A DNA stretch of 64,000 nt from Costus lasius (taxonomy: Eukaryota; Streptophyta; Magnoliopsida; Zingiberales; Costaceae): assembly GCA_027563935.2 (NCBI GenBank), contig CM050449.1, forward strand, positions 13,902,501 through 13,966,500, written 5' to 3'. The notes below the pieces were generated by a model. It had not been told where the DNA came from and searched no databases. It worked only from the letters and a program-made list of their open reading frames with translations. Position numbers and translations under genes: made by a program. Within the stretch, counting starts at the first letter, position 1. Every line of letters starts with the position of its first letter. This document shows positions 35,705 to 47,447 of the stretch, piece by piece.

Positions 35705-38700
35705 CGACGCAGCAGTCGCAGCTCACCTTTTCCCACCTCACGAGGACGCAAGTAGCCGGGCCCAATTCGCCGGCGTCTATGTCCCAGGGCTTCCAACACC
35801 AAGGCCTCTTCAGCTTCTCCGAGGGCTTCGATCGAGCGACCCAAGAGCACCAGCATCATCACATCGCGCAGCAGAGCCGGCGGGACAAGCTTCGCGTGCA
35901 AGGTTTCGATGTTAGCGCCGGAGGACACCCGCTCGCTCCGATCGAGGAGCAAGGGGACGATCCGAGCATCTACGAGTCTACTGCCGTCGGCGCCGCCGGC
36001 AGCATGCTGTCGGACATGTTTAGTTTCCAGGCGCCCGCGGGTATCGACCAGCTACACTCGAATTACCAACTCCTCCCGCGTCCTGCCGCTGCCATGACCG
36101 GCTTCTCCGGCGACTGGTACGGGCAGAGCCGACTAATTCAGCAGCAGCAACAGCAGCCGCAGCCAGCGGGGGCAGGGTTGAGCACGAATTCTGCTGCGGC
36201 GATGCAGCTGTTCCTGATGAATCCGAGCTCCCCATCTCGGAATCAAGGATTCCAGTCGTTCGGAGAGGCGCCCTTTGGCGGGAGAGTGGTGGAAAGCCAA
36301 GGGCTTTCCTTGTCCCTCTCGTCTTCTCTTCAGCATATGGACATGGCCAAAGCGTTCCACAACCAACAGCCCTCACAGCAACCTAGTTTGCATCTGCAAG
36401 GCCACGTCCAAGGCGGTCAACTACTTCATGGCCACAGCCAGATGAACGTGCTGAGGAGCTCCAAGTACGCAAAGCCCACGCAGGAGTTGCTGGAGGAGTT
36501 CTGCAGCGTGGGAAGGGGGCAATTCGGCAGGGCAGGCCGGCACCGCGGCGGCTCCTCGACCGTAAATGCTAACCCTACTGGTGGCGGCGGAGGCGGTTCA
36601 ACCTCAGCCGCTGCGTCGACCACCTCTTCCAAAGACGTTCCCCCTTTGTCTCCTGCCGACAGATTTGAGCACCAAAGAAAGAAGGCCAAGCTGATCTCCA
36701 TGCTTGACGAGGCATGTTCATATTAATTTATCCCACCTCTCGTTACAATAATTTTAGCAACATCTACTCGGCTCAGAATTCCGGCCGGCAGCCACATATA
36801 GACAAATCCGTGCATTTCTTTATTTTTCCAATTGCCCGTGGAAGTGGTTGAGGGGATTCGTCCGCCATTTTTTAACAAGATTTCTCATAGTGGTTGTCGT
36901 ACTTTCCATATATGTATTCCCATAGTCCATAGGTGGGGTAGATTTTTCCATTAACAACTCACAGCTTGTGATTTGGGAGGTGCTTCATATAGGCCTTAAC
37001 TTTTTCCCCACTCTAGGTTTTAAACCTTTCGCCTCTCTCTCTCTCTCTCTACTTTTAACAATGATAATTTGTTTCCAAAGGAGGGAATTGGCTAGGATAT
37101 ACACATACCAATATACCATATAGTGGTGTTCCTTCAGATATACAGCAAGGGTTTGTTTTGGCGCACTGGCTGCAGCTGTTCTTTCGGGGAAGCATTTCAG
37201 TTGAGGAAGTAGTTCTAAGTTGTTGTATTTTGTTGGCAGGTTGACAGGCGATACAACCACTACTGCGACCAAATGCAGATGGTGGTGAACTCCTTCGACA
37301 CGGTGATGGGATTTGGAGCGGCGACGCCGTACACATCGCTGGCGCAGAAGGCGATGTCGCGGCACTTCCGGTGCCTCAAGGACGCCATCGCGGCGCAGCT
37401 GAAGCAGACGTGCGAGCTCCTCGGGGACAAGGAAGGCGCGAGCGGGTCGGGCATCACCAAGGGGGAAACCCCACGGCTGCGGCTGCTCGACCAGAACCTG
37501 CGCCAGCAGCGCGCCTTCAATCAGATGGGGATCATGGAGCAGGAAGCCTGGAGGCCGCAGCGGGGATTGCCGGAGCGCTCCGTCAGCGTTTTGAGGGGTT
37601 GGCTGTTCGAGCACTTCCTTCACCCGTAAGTACTAGCTCCTCCTCCACACTAGACAACTCTTGCATGCATCCATTTCCGACACTCCAAATTTTGCTTCTC
37701 TAATTTCTTTCTAGCTAGGGTTTTGTTCATAAATTTTGGTTCAACTCTCAGCACTTGCTCATCTCCCTTAGAAATATCCTTGTGCGCGAGGAGAATGAAA
37801 TCCCCTCTCGTTATTAATTATTTTAACCTACCAGTATCTCCTTACAAATTAAATTCATGAGAGATATTCCTCATCCCACCATAATAAAGTGATTAATTTC
37901 AACCGGTAACAAGTTTACTTCACTTAGGAAAAATGATCAGTCTTCCTCGTTCATCATTGTATATATGTTGTTGATTTCTAAGCTCTGTGAAATCCAAGTA
38001 CAAATATAGGTATACATTTTGTGGTTCCTATCAATGAACTCGATATGATTCTACAAACTTTAATGAATGATGCCACTAATTCAGAGTTACTTTTCAATAC
38101 TTTGCATGCGTTAGTAAAAATGTACAGAACTGCATTGTCTTATGTAATCTGGATCTGCTTTTATCAAGAATTAAAACAATGCATCGTCCTTTTTGTCTGG
38201 TCCTTGCGCCAAAATTAAAGCTGCGCAAAAGTTCCTCATGTTGCTGCATCCTTTTCATGTATTTGGATGCAAGAATCTAGGGAAATAATTACTATTCTAA
38301 TGAATTTGTTGATTCTCATAGATCTCTAAAGCAAATTTAAAAAATACAAATCTGCCGTTTCATACGGTACATAATCGTCAGATGATTAAGATATATATAT
38401 TTTTAATTTGGAGTTTGTGGAGCATTGATATTATTTTAATATTTTCTACTGCTTTTTGTTCTCAGGTATCCCAGTGATGCGGATAAGCATTTGCTGGCGA
38501 GACAGACAGGATTATCCAGAAATCAGGTCTGTCCTTTTGCTCCTCAGATTTTGGAATCCACATCTTAACGCTTTTTCAGAGTCGCATACAAAAGAAACTG
38601 AAAATTCAAGTTCCTAGTCAACTATGCTTTCATCCTTTTCTTTCTGAATTTCTTCCTGGTTTCTGCAATATCTCAGTGTCAACTGTATGCATCTGTGGCA

Positions 38701-39299
38701 ACGTCAACTGTGCACAGTCGAGACCTTTATCTTCAGATGTCTTTTCATCTTTGTAAAAGACAAATTTTGTAGATATAAATATCAATTTCCATGTGCATCA
38801 GGTCTCCAACTGGTTCATCAATGCAAGAGTAAGACTGTGGAAGCCGATGGTGGAGGAGATGTACCTACAGGAGTCCAAAGAGAGAGAAAATGACGAAAAA
38901 GAAGGCCCTGAAGCAAACCAACAAAAAACACAATCGCCAATTCAGCAGCAGCCACCAAGCCAAAGAGCACCGGAAACCAACGCGGTGGCTGACAGCAAGG
39001 CGTCTCCGAGCGCATCTCCAGCTGGCCAACGCAGCCACCGGTTTGCATCCTCGTCCGAGAACCCTCCGCCGGGGTTAGCCGCCTCGCACCAGCCGAGCGG
39101 CGGCGGAGTCGATGATAGCGTTCTCATCAATGCAGACGCATTCGCGCACATGGGCGACATGTATCATCAGTACGGGCCAGCAGGCAGGATGAGGTTGGGC
39201 GCGGCCGGAGACGTGTCGCTCACTCTCGGGCTACGGCACGCCGGCGCCAGCGGCGCGTCGGAGAAGAGCCGGTTCTCGGTTAGGGAATTTGGCGGCTGA
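35695..39299 (+). CDS. BEL1-like (BELL) TALE homeodomain protein
   Basis: Four coding exons: 35695-36711, 37240-37625, 38466-38526 and 38802-39299, joining to 653 residues. The order is typical of BELL proteins. A ZIBEL motif GLSLSLSSS lies near 202 and the SKY region [18 protein letters not shown] near 255-275. The BELL domain (about 322-405) contains [16 protein letters not shown] and [17 protein letters not shown] homeodomain (about 445-510) has the extra PYP loop and the recognition helix [19 protein letters not shown]-terminal ZIBEL VSLTLGL lies near 626. BELL proteins bind DNA as dimers with KNOX proteins in the nucleus and shape meristem and organ development. The first intron (36712-37239) starts with GC instead of GT. 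The donor at 36712 is needed to join LDE to VDRRY. The N-terminal half is rich in Gln, Ser and Gly and varies in the family, so I cannot name the orthologue. Confidence 0.93.
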
Positions 39300-39947
39300 A
39301 GGGGAAATCTAAAGGTTCAGACTGGACTGTAGCCTTCTTTGATTTGATATTGGTCCAAAAAGATATAATTAAATAGCATGAACATAGAATTAATCAACGC
39401 AACGTACGATATAGATGGTTTTTTTATATATATTTTGTTCTTTCTTCTTATAACACAATTACGAAAACACGGCCGGGCTGGTGAAATTTATTACTGTGCA
39501 ATAATTGTTATGATTTTTTTCTGTTCTGTTCTTGGTGTGATTACTTAAATGGGCTGGCAGAGGCTGCCGTATAGCATGAGGAACCTGAATTTAGATTGAG
39601 ACGTAATGGTTGAAACAGTGGTTGAATGATGCAGGAAAATGGACTGCGAGAATTTAATGGCACTCAATAAATCGGGTTGGGGCTATGCTCGCTTTAAGAT
39701 TCGTATTCTTGATATACGAGTCCAGGATTGTGAGAAATTTTATCAAATAATTTTTTAATATCGAAAGCAAAACCCAGGATTTCTTTTCCGCGACAGGGAA
39801 CAGCTGGAGCGCAGCACTGGTTAATTGAATTATATATTTGCACACTCTCTCTCTTCGACATAAAATGTCAACTAACCTACCTGGTTGACTTTTATCTCCA
39901 CCCTGCGTTCAAGAAAGCTCAGAGAAGCACTTTCTAAACTGGAGAAA
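39300..39947. other. Intergenic between BEL1-like and TMEM220-like genes
   Basis: It should hold the 3' UTR of the homeodomain gene and the promoter of the next. No other feature was seen. Confidence 0.4.
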
Positions 39948-40678
39948 ATGGCAATGATTACTGCTCACTCTCCCATGTTCTGTTTTTGTTCTATGTTGAT
40001 GAGTTTACTCTTTGCTTACTCTGCATCAGTTCAGCTAAATGATCCAGGCAAGCAATTTTCCCTTGTCTTTCTTGCCTCTGCCTTTGAGATGTTTTGTCTT
40101 GAAGATGTAATTTGTGCTGTTTGACTTCAGATTGGTACTTCTGGTTTCCCCTTTATGGCTGTGCATCTGGGGTCAATCTTCTCCACATTGGTCGCCGATC
40201 CAAGAGCTGGAGCCGATTGGCTTTGCTGGTGTTGATCGGAGGTGTGCTCTTGCTCGTGAAGGTCATACTGGAGGACTGCGTCCATGGAGTGGCTGGGCTT
40301 TTCTCCCTGGACATGCGTGAGAGTGTCGTGAGGGAGAAGATTGGGAGTGGGCTGGTGGTGCTGTCCATGCTCCTCCACCTCGAAGCTGCTGCTGCTGCTG
40401 CTTCTTCTTCCTCTTCTCATGCTTCACAGGAGGGCGAGAAAGCACACAGAGAACCAGCATCAATGTTTGCTGAATCTGGTGAGCCAATTTCCCCTCTTTC
40501 CAATCAAATTTGAAGAGAAAAGAATTACTCATTGCTGCAGCGACAGGTTTAATCATCAAACCTTGCTACAAACTTGAATTTAAATGACTTGTTTGCAGGG
40601 ATGGTAGCCCTCCTGGCAGTCAGCGTTGGACTCACCATGTACTTCTTCAACTCTGTTCAAGAACACATGAAATTTTGA
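39948..40678 (+). CDS. TMEM220-family membrane protein
   Basis: Three exons: 39948-40047, 40131-40478 and 40599-40678, joining to 175 residues. The N-terminal helix (FCSMLMSLLFAYSASVQLND) is followed by the conserved segment DPDWYFWFPLYGCASGVNLL. Two more hydrophobic helices lie around residues 70-90 and at the C-terminus (VALLAVSVGLTMYFF). A Ser/Ala-rich stretch (about 120-145) breaks the chain before the last helix. The family is conserved in eukaryotes and bacteria but its function is unknown. The first intron (40048-40130) has a GC donor in an otherwise strong context (CAG|GCAAGC). It gives the in-phase join that rebuilds NDPDWYFW. The first in-frame ATG with a good context is at 39948. 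Confidence 0.85.
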
Positions 40679-41393
40679 CTGCAGTTAATAATGCGACGAA
40701 GAGCTCATCACGATCATGATCTGTAGCCATCTCTTGTATAATTGTCTTGGTGTCAAATAGTACTTGATGTCTGATGGTATCAATCATCTGAAGTCATTTG
40801 TGCCGAAACCCAGACATTCAGACCTTAAAATTTGGTATTGCGTGATATAATGAATGATTTATTTTTATATTTGTACTTGTGTGTTCAAAATGATAATTAG
40901 CACATCGATGAACAGTATATAAAGAGATATAAAAACTGAATAAAGTTATTTTTTTATATTTATTATTCTATTCTTATTTTGTTTGAGAATATTTAGTTTC
41001 ACTCTGCAAAAGAACAGAAAATTTTCTAAAAAGGATTGACCATTGATGGGCGTATGTATAAAGTCAAACACAATTCTTAAATAAATTTCATTCATCTTCG
41101 CATTCCTAACACCAATCTAGTCCTCGATAAGATTACTTAATTCTCAACTTGCAGGTCTTAATTACATTCATAACGAGCGAAGTCCTGCTCCGGCGCAATT
41201 TCTTCCGTCGCCATAACTCCACAATCAAATTTATAGCATTGCCCGTCCTCGCTCGCCTTAGAGGAAGACGAAAGGTTTTTGTTTGCTGAAGCCTCCGCAT
41301 GCGCCACCGAAGAATATCAAGCTTGTGCTGTTTAGAATTCATGGTTCCCTGCACCGCCGCCTGCGAGCTCCTCCGCATCCATCGGCACGTGCA
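40679..41393. other. Intergenic between convergent genes
   Basis: The TMEM220-like gene (+) and the WD40 gene (-) converge here, so both 3' UTRs fall in this segment. The ORF at 41133-41378 (-) has no domain. Confidence 0.4.
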
Positions 41394-42986
41394 TCAACCC
41401 CGCAGCAGCGCATCCGGCGTCTGCCCCGACACCCGCCATACCTTAACTGACTTGTCCAGGCTGCCACTGTACACGATCCAACTGGCTGCCGCGCTGCCCT
41501 GGGCTTCGCCTGTGCCCTCCACGCCGCTCGACTCTGCCACCACTGCGAGGCACTTGACCGGGCCCGCGTGACCGCTGAGCACGGAGAGGCAGCTGTGTTG
41601 CGCGCCGTCGCGCCGCCACACGCAGATGGTCTTGTCTGCGGAGCCGCTGAGCAGGAGGTTTCCGGCCGCCACGAGGCAGAGCACGGCCATCTTGTGGTTG
41701 CGGAGGACGCCGCCGTGCGCGAGGTTGGCTTCGCCATCCCAGAAGTTGATGAGGCCGTCGGAGGAGCCACAGTAGACGACGGGTGCGGTCTCGCTGACGA
41801 CGAGCGCCGTGACGGCGCATTCCTGATTGAGCAGAGTCTGAACCGGGGTGTGCTTGGTGGCCTTCCCCTGCAGCTCCCGCCGCCATACCTTTGTTCGTAT
41901 TGAAAACAATATAATTGATGCGGATCAAATTTGCATTTTGGGACAAATCTTGATCAAATTCTATAGAAAATTGATCGTTCAATTTGCATTCCGCTCTCAT
42001 AATGAAAGTGCTCGACGAATGAATTTGGTCGTTCAATGTTTAGTTCATATGTAAATGCCAAAATTAAAATATATTTCGGAGGCCATTAGGAATCAAATAA
42101 TAATAATTTCAAAAATGCAAACGCGTCCACATACCTTGACGGTGCCGTCGGCGGAGCCGGTGAAGACGAGCCCGCCGAAGGCTGACACAACCCCGTTGAC
42201 GGCATCATCGTGAGCGATGACGGACTCGAGGCAGCGGGAGTCGACGATGCGCCACACCTTGAAGGTCTTGTCCCACGACCCAGAGTAGAGCAGTCCCTGG
42301 TCCTCGTTGAGGCTCAGGCACGACACCGCGTCCGAGTGCCGGATCCATAAGGCGCTGCGGTGTCGCCGGACCTCCACGTAGTTCGACGGATTCAGCGAGC
42401 TCCTTAACACGTCCTTCAGCCGCGGCAGATTTCCAATCCGCTTGTGAATCATCGGATTCTTCGGTGACACCCGCCACACCCGGATCTTCCCGTCCTGGTG
42501 CCCCGTGAAGATCCGGTCGGCCGCGATCACAATCGCCTTCACCAACCCGCTACTGGATTTGAACCCGGAGAAGTCCTTCTGATTCTTCCACACGCGGATG
42601 TTTTTGCTGTCCGAACCCGTGTAGAGCACGTCGCCGACGGCCGCGAGCGAGTAGATGTGCCCCTCCTCGCGCACAAGCGAGGCGATGAGGCCGGTACAAG
42701 GCAGCGCGGGGGTGGCGTTGGGGTCGCCGCCGCCGGCTGGGAAGGGCGAGCTCTGGTTCCAGGGGGACATGATAAAGGGGGAGCTCGCCCCGCTGGTGGC
42801 CATGGGGTAGTCGGAGTAGAAGCCGGAGCTGGCTATGGTGGAGGAGCTGTTGCGGGCGAAGTCGTCGTCATCGTTGGAGGCGGAGGAGTGGTGCATGAGC
42901 GGGTCGGCGTGCGCATTGGGGAGGTTACCGTAGACTGCGGCGTCACGGCTGCCGCCGCCGCCTGGGATGCCGGTCTCCTCCCTCAT
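41394..42986 (-). CDS. WD40 repeat protein, JINGUBANG-like
   Basis: Two exons: 42986-42135 and 41888-41394, joining in phase 0 to 448 residues across THE WD motif TVK|VWRREL. The first 95 residues are low complexity (Ser, Asn, Asp, Gly) and contain [12 protein letters not shown]. About seven WD repeats follow. They include [50 protein letters not shown], the insert [34 protein letters not shown] and [11 protein letters not shown]. The signatures match plant JINGUBANG proteins. The founding Arabidopsis member restrains pollen germination, as I remember it. The repeats form a propeller for protein binding and have no catalytic site. One intron of 246 bases lies in the fifth repeat region. There is no sign of damage. 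Confidence 0.9.
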
Positions 42987-43459
42987 CAGCTGGTCTCTTA
43001 TCGCGCTCGCGTGAACCTTACAACCTTATAGGGCGGAGGAATCGGATAGGTTCCCGAGCAAGGAAAGATTGGCGGAGGAGGGAGTAAGGGTGGTATATGT
43101 AAATAGGAGGTGGCGAAGATGGATCGAAGGTGGTGAGGAGATTGGCAGAGGAAGGAGAGAACGTAGGCGCGCAAGGCCATGCGCGGAGAGCGCGGGCAAC
43201 CGCTTCCATTGTTGCCTTGGGCGTGGTCAAATGTTCGCTTCTCGTCCATTCTTTTCTGTGCTAGCTCTCTCGTTGTCTATTGCCTATTCCCTTTTTTTTT
43301 TTTTTTTTTTAGAATTTTTGTTATAACCTTAATATTATAAATTTAATTTTTGAAATTCAGAAATTTTATTTTGGATTTTTATGATTTTTCTAGAATTTTT
43401 TGGAATTTTTAAAAGGTTAAAAATTTGATTTTTATAAAAAAAAAAAAAAGAAGAAGTTG
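42987..43459 (-). other. Upstream region of the WD40 gene
   Basis: Leader and promoter of the minus-strand gene are expected here. A T20 run lies at about 43291-43310 and an A-rich run at 43436-43449. No clear TATA box was fixed. Confidence 0.4.
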
Positions 43460-43531
43460 ATTTTGCGCTCGCGGGGGATCGAACCCGCGTCGCGCGCGCG
43501 CGCGATCGTCGCCGCCTAACCATCGGGTTAA
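43460..43531 (-). other. tRNA-like sequence (possible SINE head)
   Basis: The minus strand reads AACCCGATGGTTAGGC (A-box-like) and then a perfect T arm GCGGG-TTCGATC-CCCGC (B box), with a (CG)n stretch between them. The acceptor ends do not pair beyond three bases, so it is not an intact tRNA. A T-rich tract follows on the minus strand. It could be a tRNA-derived SINE fragment or a decayed tRNA. Confidence 0.35.
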
Positions 43532-46500
43532 TTCGCGTTTTAATATTAAAACGCTTCGGATTTTATTTATTCCAGTTTTGAATTAAATCAGAGCGACGAG
43601 TGAACTCGTCGTCTTCCCCGCGGATCTCGGCGATTTTCTCGCCGCCGCGTTCTCGCAGTCTGGAACGCGTTTTACCTCTATATTAGAGGGCTTTTGTTCG
43701 AATTGAGGAGTTTCGAAACCTAACCTGTCTTCACCCCTCGAAGCGCCGCCAGAAAGGAGAAATCGCGCTCAAACTCGTCGTCGGAGTTCGAGCGGCGCCG
43801 CCTCGTGTTCCAGCCATCCAGCGCCTTCATCGACGACGATCTCTGTGTTCTGGGCTACGATACATCGTCGTAGCAAGGTATGTAGGCTTCTGTGAAGTTT
43901 TAGTGAAGTTCCGTTTGGGTTTGGGTATGTTTTGGGTATCGACGGCGGCGGCGCCACCGTCGATACCTGCTGTCGCTTCGGATGCTTCGACCGTGGGTCG
44001 AAAACTCACCGAAGCTGGTCGTAGAGCCCCGCTTCGTCGTCAGGAGTCTATTGGCGAAGTTTGGCGGCGATCCGATCTTCGACGCGCCCTCGGGAGCTCG
44101 CCGGCGCAAGCAGCGGACGCAAGTCCGGCGGCGTTTGGGCGGCGCGAGCAAACTTCGGTTCAGTCCGAAATTTGGGTTTGAGCGGCGGTTTATTTATAAA
44201 TAAACCAGTCGCTGAGTTTTGAAATTGATTTGAACCGGACAGAGCGGTTCAATTCCAGTTGGGTCAGTACTTGAATTTCGACCGGTTCGATCATGATTCG
44301 GTCGAATCCGGGCCGGTTCAGGTAGCCGTTGGAAAGATAATTAAATTTCCTATCTAATGGTAGTCTGTATAGCTTTTGATGAGGTTTATATTTTGTGTAA
44401 TTGAAGTTAGAAGTCTCGGTTTAACTTGGTTCAGGGTGAATTTGATCGGTTCAGTGCAATTCTGTCCGGTTCAGTGGGTTTTAGGTTCGGTTCATATGAT
44501 CTGAGACTGGTTCTCTAGGTTTAGGGTTATGTTATACATGTTGGTAGTTTTGGTTTTCAAATTAGAATGTTTAATGATAGAGTTCATGTACAAATTCATG
44601 TTACAGAGTGGTTAATCCAATAATCAGCTTGCATCGTGTGATAAATAATTATTGGCTTTTCAAAAGGACTCAGAGATAACATCGTTTGAGGTAGGAATCT
44701 TACCCTACTCCTTTTGTCACAGTGTCAAGAACTTATAAGATTTGTCACTTATTCCTTTGATTAGATATATGATGCATATATGATAGAATTGACTGACACT
44801 GATATCTAATTGCTTCATCTGCTTGAGTTGTTTCTGAATTCCTGTTGACCTCAATTTATCTTATTTAATTGGTCATATTCTGCTTCTGTATAAATGGTTA
44901 ACAAATCTGTTTTGAGATATCTGATTTATTGGCTTATGAGCCTGGTTAAACAATTGTGTATCTGAGATATTGACACATAAGTATGTGAAACCGTTGTAAA
45001 TCTGAGATGATAAAGTCGTGATTTATATTGACCTCTGACCTGGATGATTTATTCTCCAGTGGCCTGTTTATCTGAGTTATAGTTCTGATTATATCAGACT
45101 ATCTGTGTTATAATCTGATTTTTTTATTAAATTTTAAATTTTGATATTTTGAAATTTACTATAATTAGAATCCTAATCAAGCCCTAAAATCTCTCCTTTA
45201 TTTTGCCCTATTTTCTCTCTAAAGTTTTACCTATAAATATACCCTAATCTCTCTTTAATCCTACTCATTAACCCTAAACCCTTCTCCTTTAATCCTTATC
45301 AATTTAACCTAAACCTATTTTCTTAATCCTATTCCCTAATGACTTACCGTTCCCACGAGTGCCGCAGCACTCTATTTTTTTTTTTCTTCTTCCCTGCCAA
45401 CGTTGCGTCGCCCGCCTCCACGATTCGTGTTCACGTCTTCTCCGGCAAGCAAGCGCAGGCGTCCGGCGGCGACGGGAAGAGACGCCAGCGGTCACCCTTT
45501 CTCCCCTTGGTGCTGCGTCTGCCGTCCACTGTGATCCCGGGCGTGCGCGACTGGATCAGAGGCGGCGACGAGTTCCCTGTTTAAGCGGCGGCTCTTTTCT
45601 CCTTCTCCAAGCGGCGGCGGTTGTTACCACCCTCGTTGACGGCAGTGATTTCGGCGGCGACGGGAAGAAGCGCAGGCATCGTTTTCGTCGTCCCTTCGAG
45701 CAGCGCCCGCCGTCCGTTGTGTTTTAGACACGTGCGACGAGTCCTCTGCGGCGGCGGCTGAGGCGACTTTGTCCAGCGACTACGAGCTTCTCCCCTCTCA
45801 GCGACAGCTTCCTTCCTCTTCCAGAGCCGGTAGCCTTTTCCCTCCTTCCAGCACCGGTGGTCCATCTGCTTCTTCCGGTGGCTGCTCTTCACGGCGAGCG
45901 GCAGCCTCGTTTTCCTCTGTTGGCGGCGGATTCTGTCCAGTGTGCGGCGGCTGTTCCTGTCCAGTGTCCGGCGTCGGCGGCTTCCTCCTCCTCTATCGGC
46001 AACTCCTTTTCCTCCTCCAGTGCTGGCAGCCACGACCTTTCCGGCAGCAAGCGCCGGAAATCTCTCCAGGCTTCAGCGACGCGAACGGAAGTTGTATTCG
46101 CTTGATTCGTCCGCGTGTGGCTGCGCGTGCACAGCGCCGCCTCCACCTTCCCCTCTTGCCGGCAGCCTGATCCTCTTTCCGGCGGCTGACCTTCTCCAGC
46201 GAGCGCCGGCAGTTTTTCTCCCGACCGTGAGCTCCAGCGACGAAACGAACGAAGCGCTCGTTGCTTTCGTTCGTCCGCGTTGATCTCAGCGACAGAGGTA
46301 GGTTTTGATTTATTTAATTATTTTTATTTATTTTAAATCCATTTTAGAGAATAAATTAGTAATAGAAAATTTGAAGGAGGAATTAGATGATAATTAATTT
46401 GGGATAATTTTGATTTAAATAAGAGATTAGGGGTTGAGAGTATTTTATGGATTGATGCTTATGATAGAAAATAACCGAGGTTTATTTAAATTATTCAGTG

Positions 46501-46877
46501 AAGAAAGAAGATAACTGTGATTTCAGAGGAATTCAGGATAACATCGATTGAGGTAGGAATCCTACCCTACTCCTTTCTTACAGTGTCAATAATAGGATTT
46601 GCTACTTAATCCTTTTGTTTGATATATGATGCATATGATAGAATTGATTGACACTGATATCTGATTGCTTCATCTGCTTGATTTGTTTCTGTAATTCAGT
46701 TGACCTCATTTATCTTGTTCATTGGTCATATTCTATTTCTGTGTGCACGATAAAAGAAACTGTGTTGAGATATCTGATTTATTTACTTATGAACCTGGTT
46801 GAACAATTGTGTATCTGAGATATTGACGTATAAGTATGTGGAACTGCTGTAAATCTGAGATGATAAAGTCGTGATAT
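43532..46877. repeat. Unclassified repeat region with a 360-bp diverged direct repeat
   Basis: A block of about 360 bases at 44665-45025 (starting AACATCGTTTGAGGTAGGAA) recurs at 46520-46877 (starting AACATCGATTGAGGTAGGAA) in the same direction with roughly 85 percent identity by eye. Both end at GAGATGATAAAGTCGTGAT. Each is preceded by GC-rich, CpG-containing sequence (43600-44200 and 45340-46300). The pattern suggests two LTRs or two partial copies of one element. The second copy is cut by the miniature LTR element at 46878. The large ORFs inside (45769-46170 and others) overlap on both strands and have no domain. Confidence 0.6.
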
Positions 46878-47307
46878 ATTGTTAACTTGGGCTTAAGCAT
46901 TTTAATAGATTGGGTCACGTTGTTATTCCGGCTCACCAAGTTAATGAATAGTTTGCTTACTAAGTAGGTCGTATCAAATGGTATCAGAGCAAAACTTAGT
47001 CCTAAGCATGGTGAGAGGCCAATAGGAAAGGGCTACCGAGGATGGTGGAGCCGCCATTGGGCTGACCTCACATGCTGCCGACTAAGGGATGTGGGCTTGA
47101 CGAGGACGTCAAGTCTTAAGTGGAGGGAGATTGTAATACCCCGAGTTTAGTCCCACATTGCAAGTGGGAGAAACCATTATATGGTATATAAGGTTTACTG
47201 GGCTTGCTATTGTTAACTTGGGCTTAAGCATTTTAATAGATTGGGTCACGTTGTTATTCCGGCTCACCAAGTTAATGAATAGTTTGCTTACTAAGTAGGT
47301 CGTATCA
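46878..47307 (+). mobile_element. TRIM-like miniature LTR retrotransposon, 5'-truncated
   Basis: The 3' LTR is 47132-47307 (176 bp), TGTAATACCCC...CGTATCA. It contains a TATA-like GGTATATAAGG and is preceded by a purine tract AGTGGAGGGAGAT. The 5' LTR survives only as its last 99 bases (46878-46976), which match the 3' LTR without a difference that I can see. Two bases later comes TGGTATCAGAGC (46979-46990), the primer binding site for initiator tRNA-Met. The interior is only 155 bp and non-coding. These are the defining parts of a terminal-repeat retrotransposon in miniature. Confidence 0.85.
46979..46990 (+). promoter_or_regulatory. Primer binding site (tRNA-iMet) of the TRIM-like element
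   Basis: TGGTATCAGAGC is the standard plant initiator tRNA-Met complement. It lies two bases after the 5' LTR end. Confidence 0.85.
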
Positions 47308-47351
47308 ATTTTATTTACCAAAAGTATCTTAGGGGACCAAAATACAATATA

Positions 47352-47447
47352 GCTTGTTAGGCCAGCTATTCAACTAACAAGTACAAGAAGCATTTAAAGG
47401 AGCATGACGGGCAAGCCAATTTGCTTGTTAGGCCAGCTATTCAACTG
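47352..47447. repeat. Short direct repeat at the LINE 3' end
   Basis: GCTTGTTAGGCCAGCTATTC occurs at 47352 and again at 47423, a 71-base offset. It is a local duplication within or next to the LINE tail. Confidence 0.7.

Noticed and set aside
45769..46283. Coding gene in Ser/Pro-rich frames
   Set aside because: Several frames on both strands are open together, with low-complexity residues and no motif.
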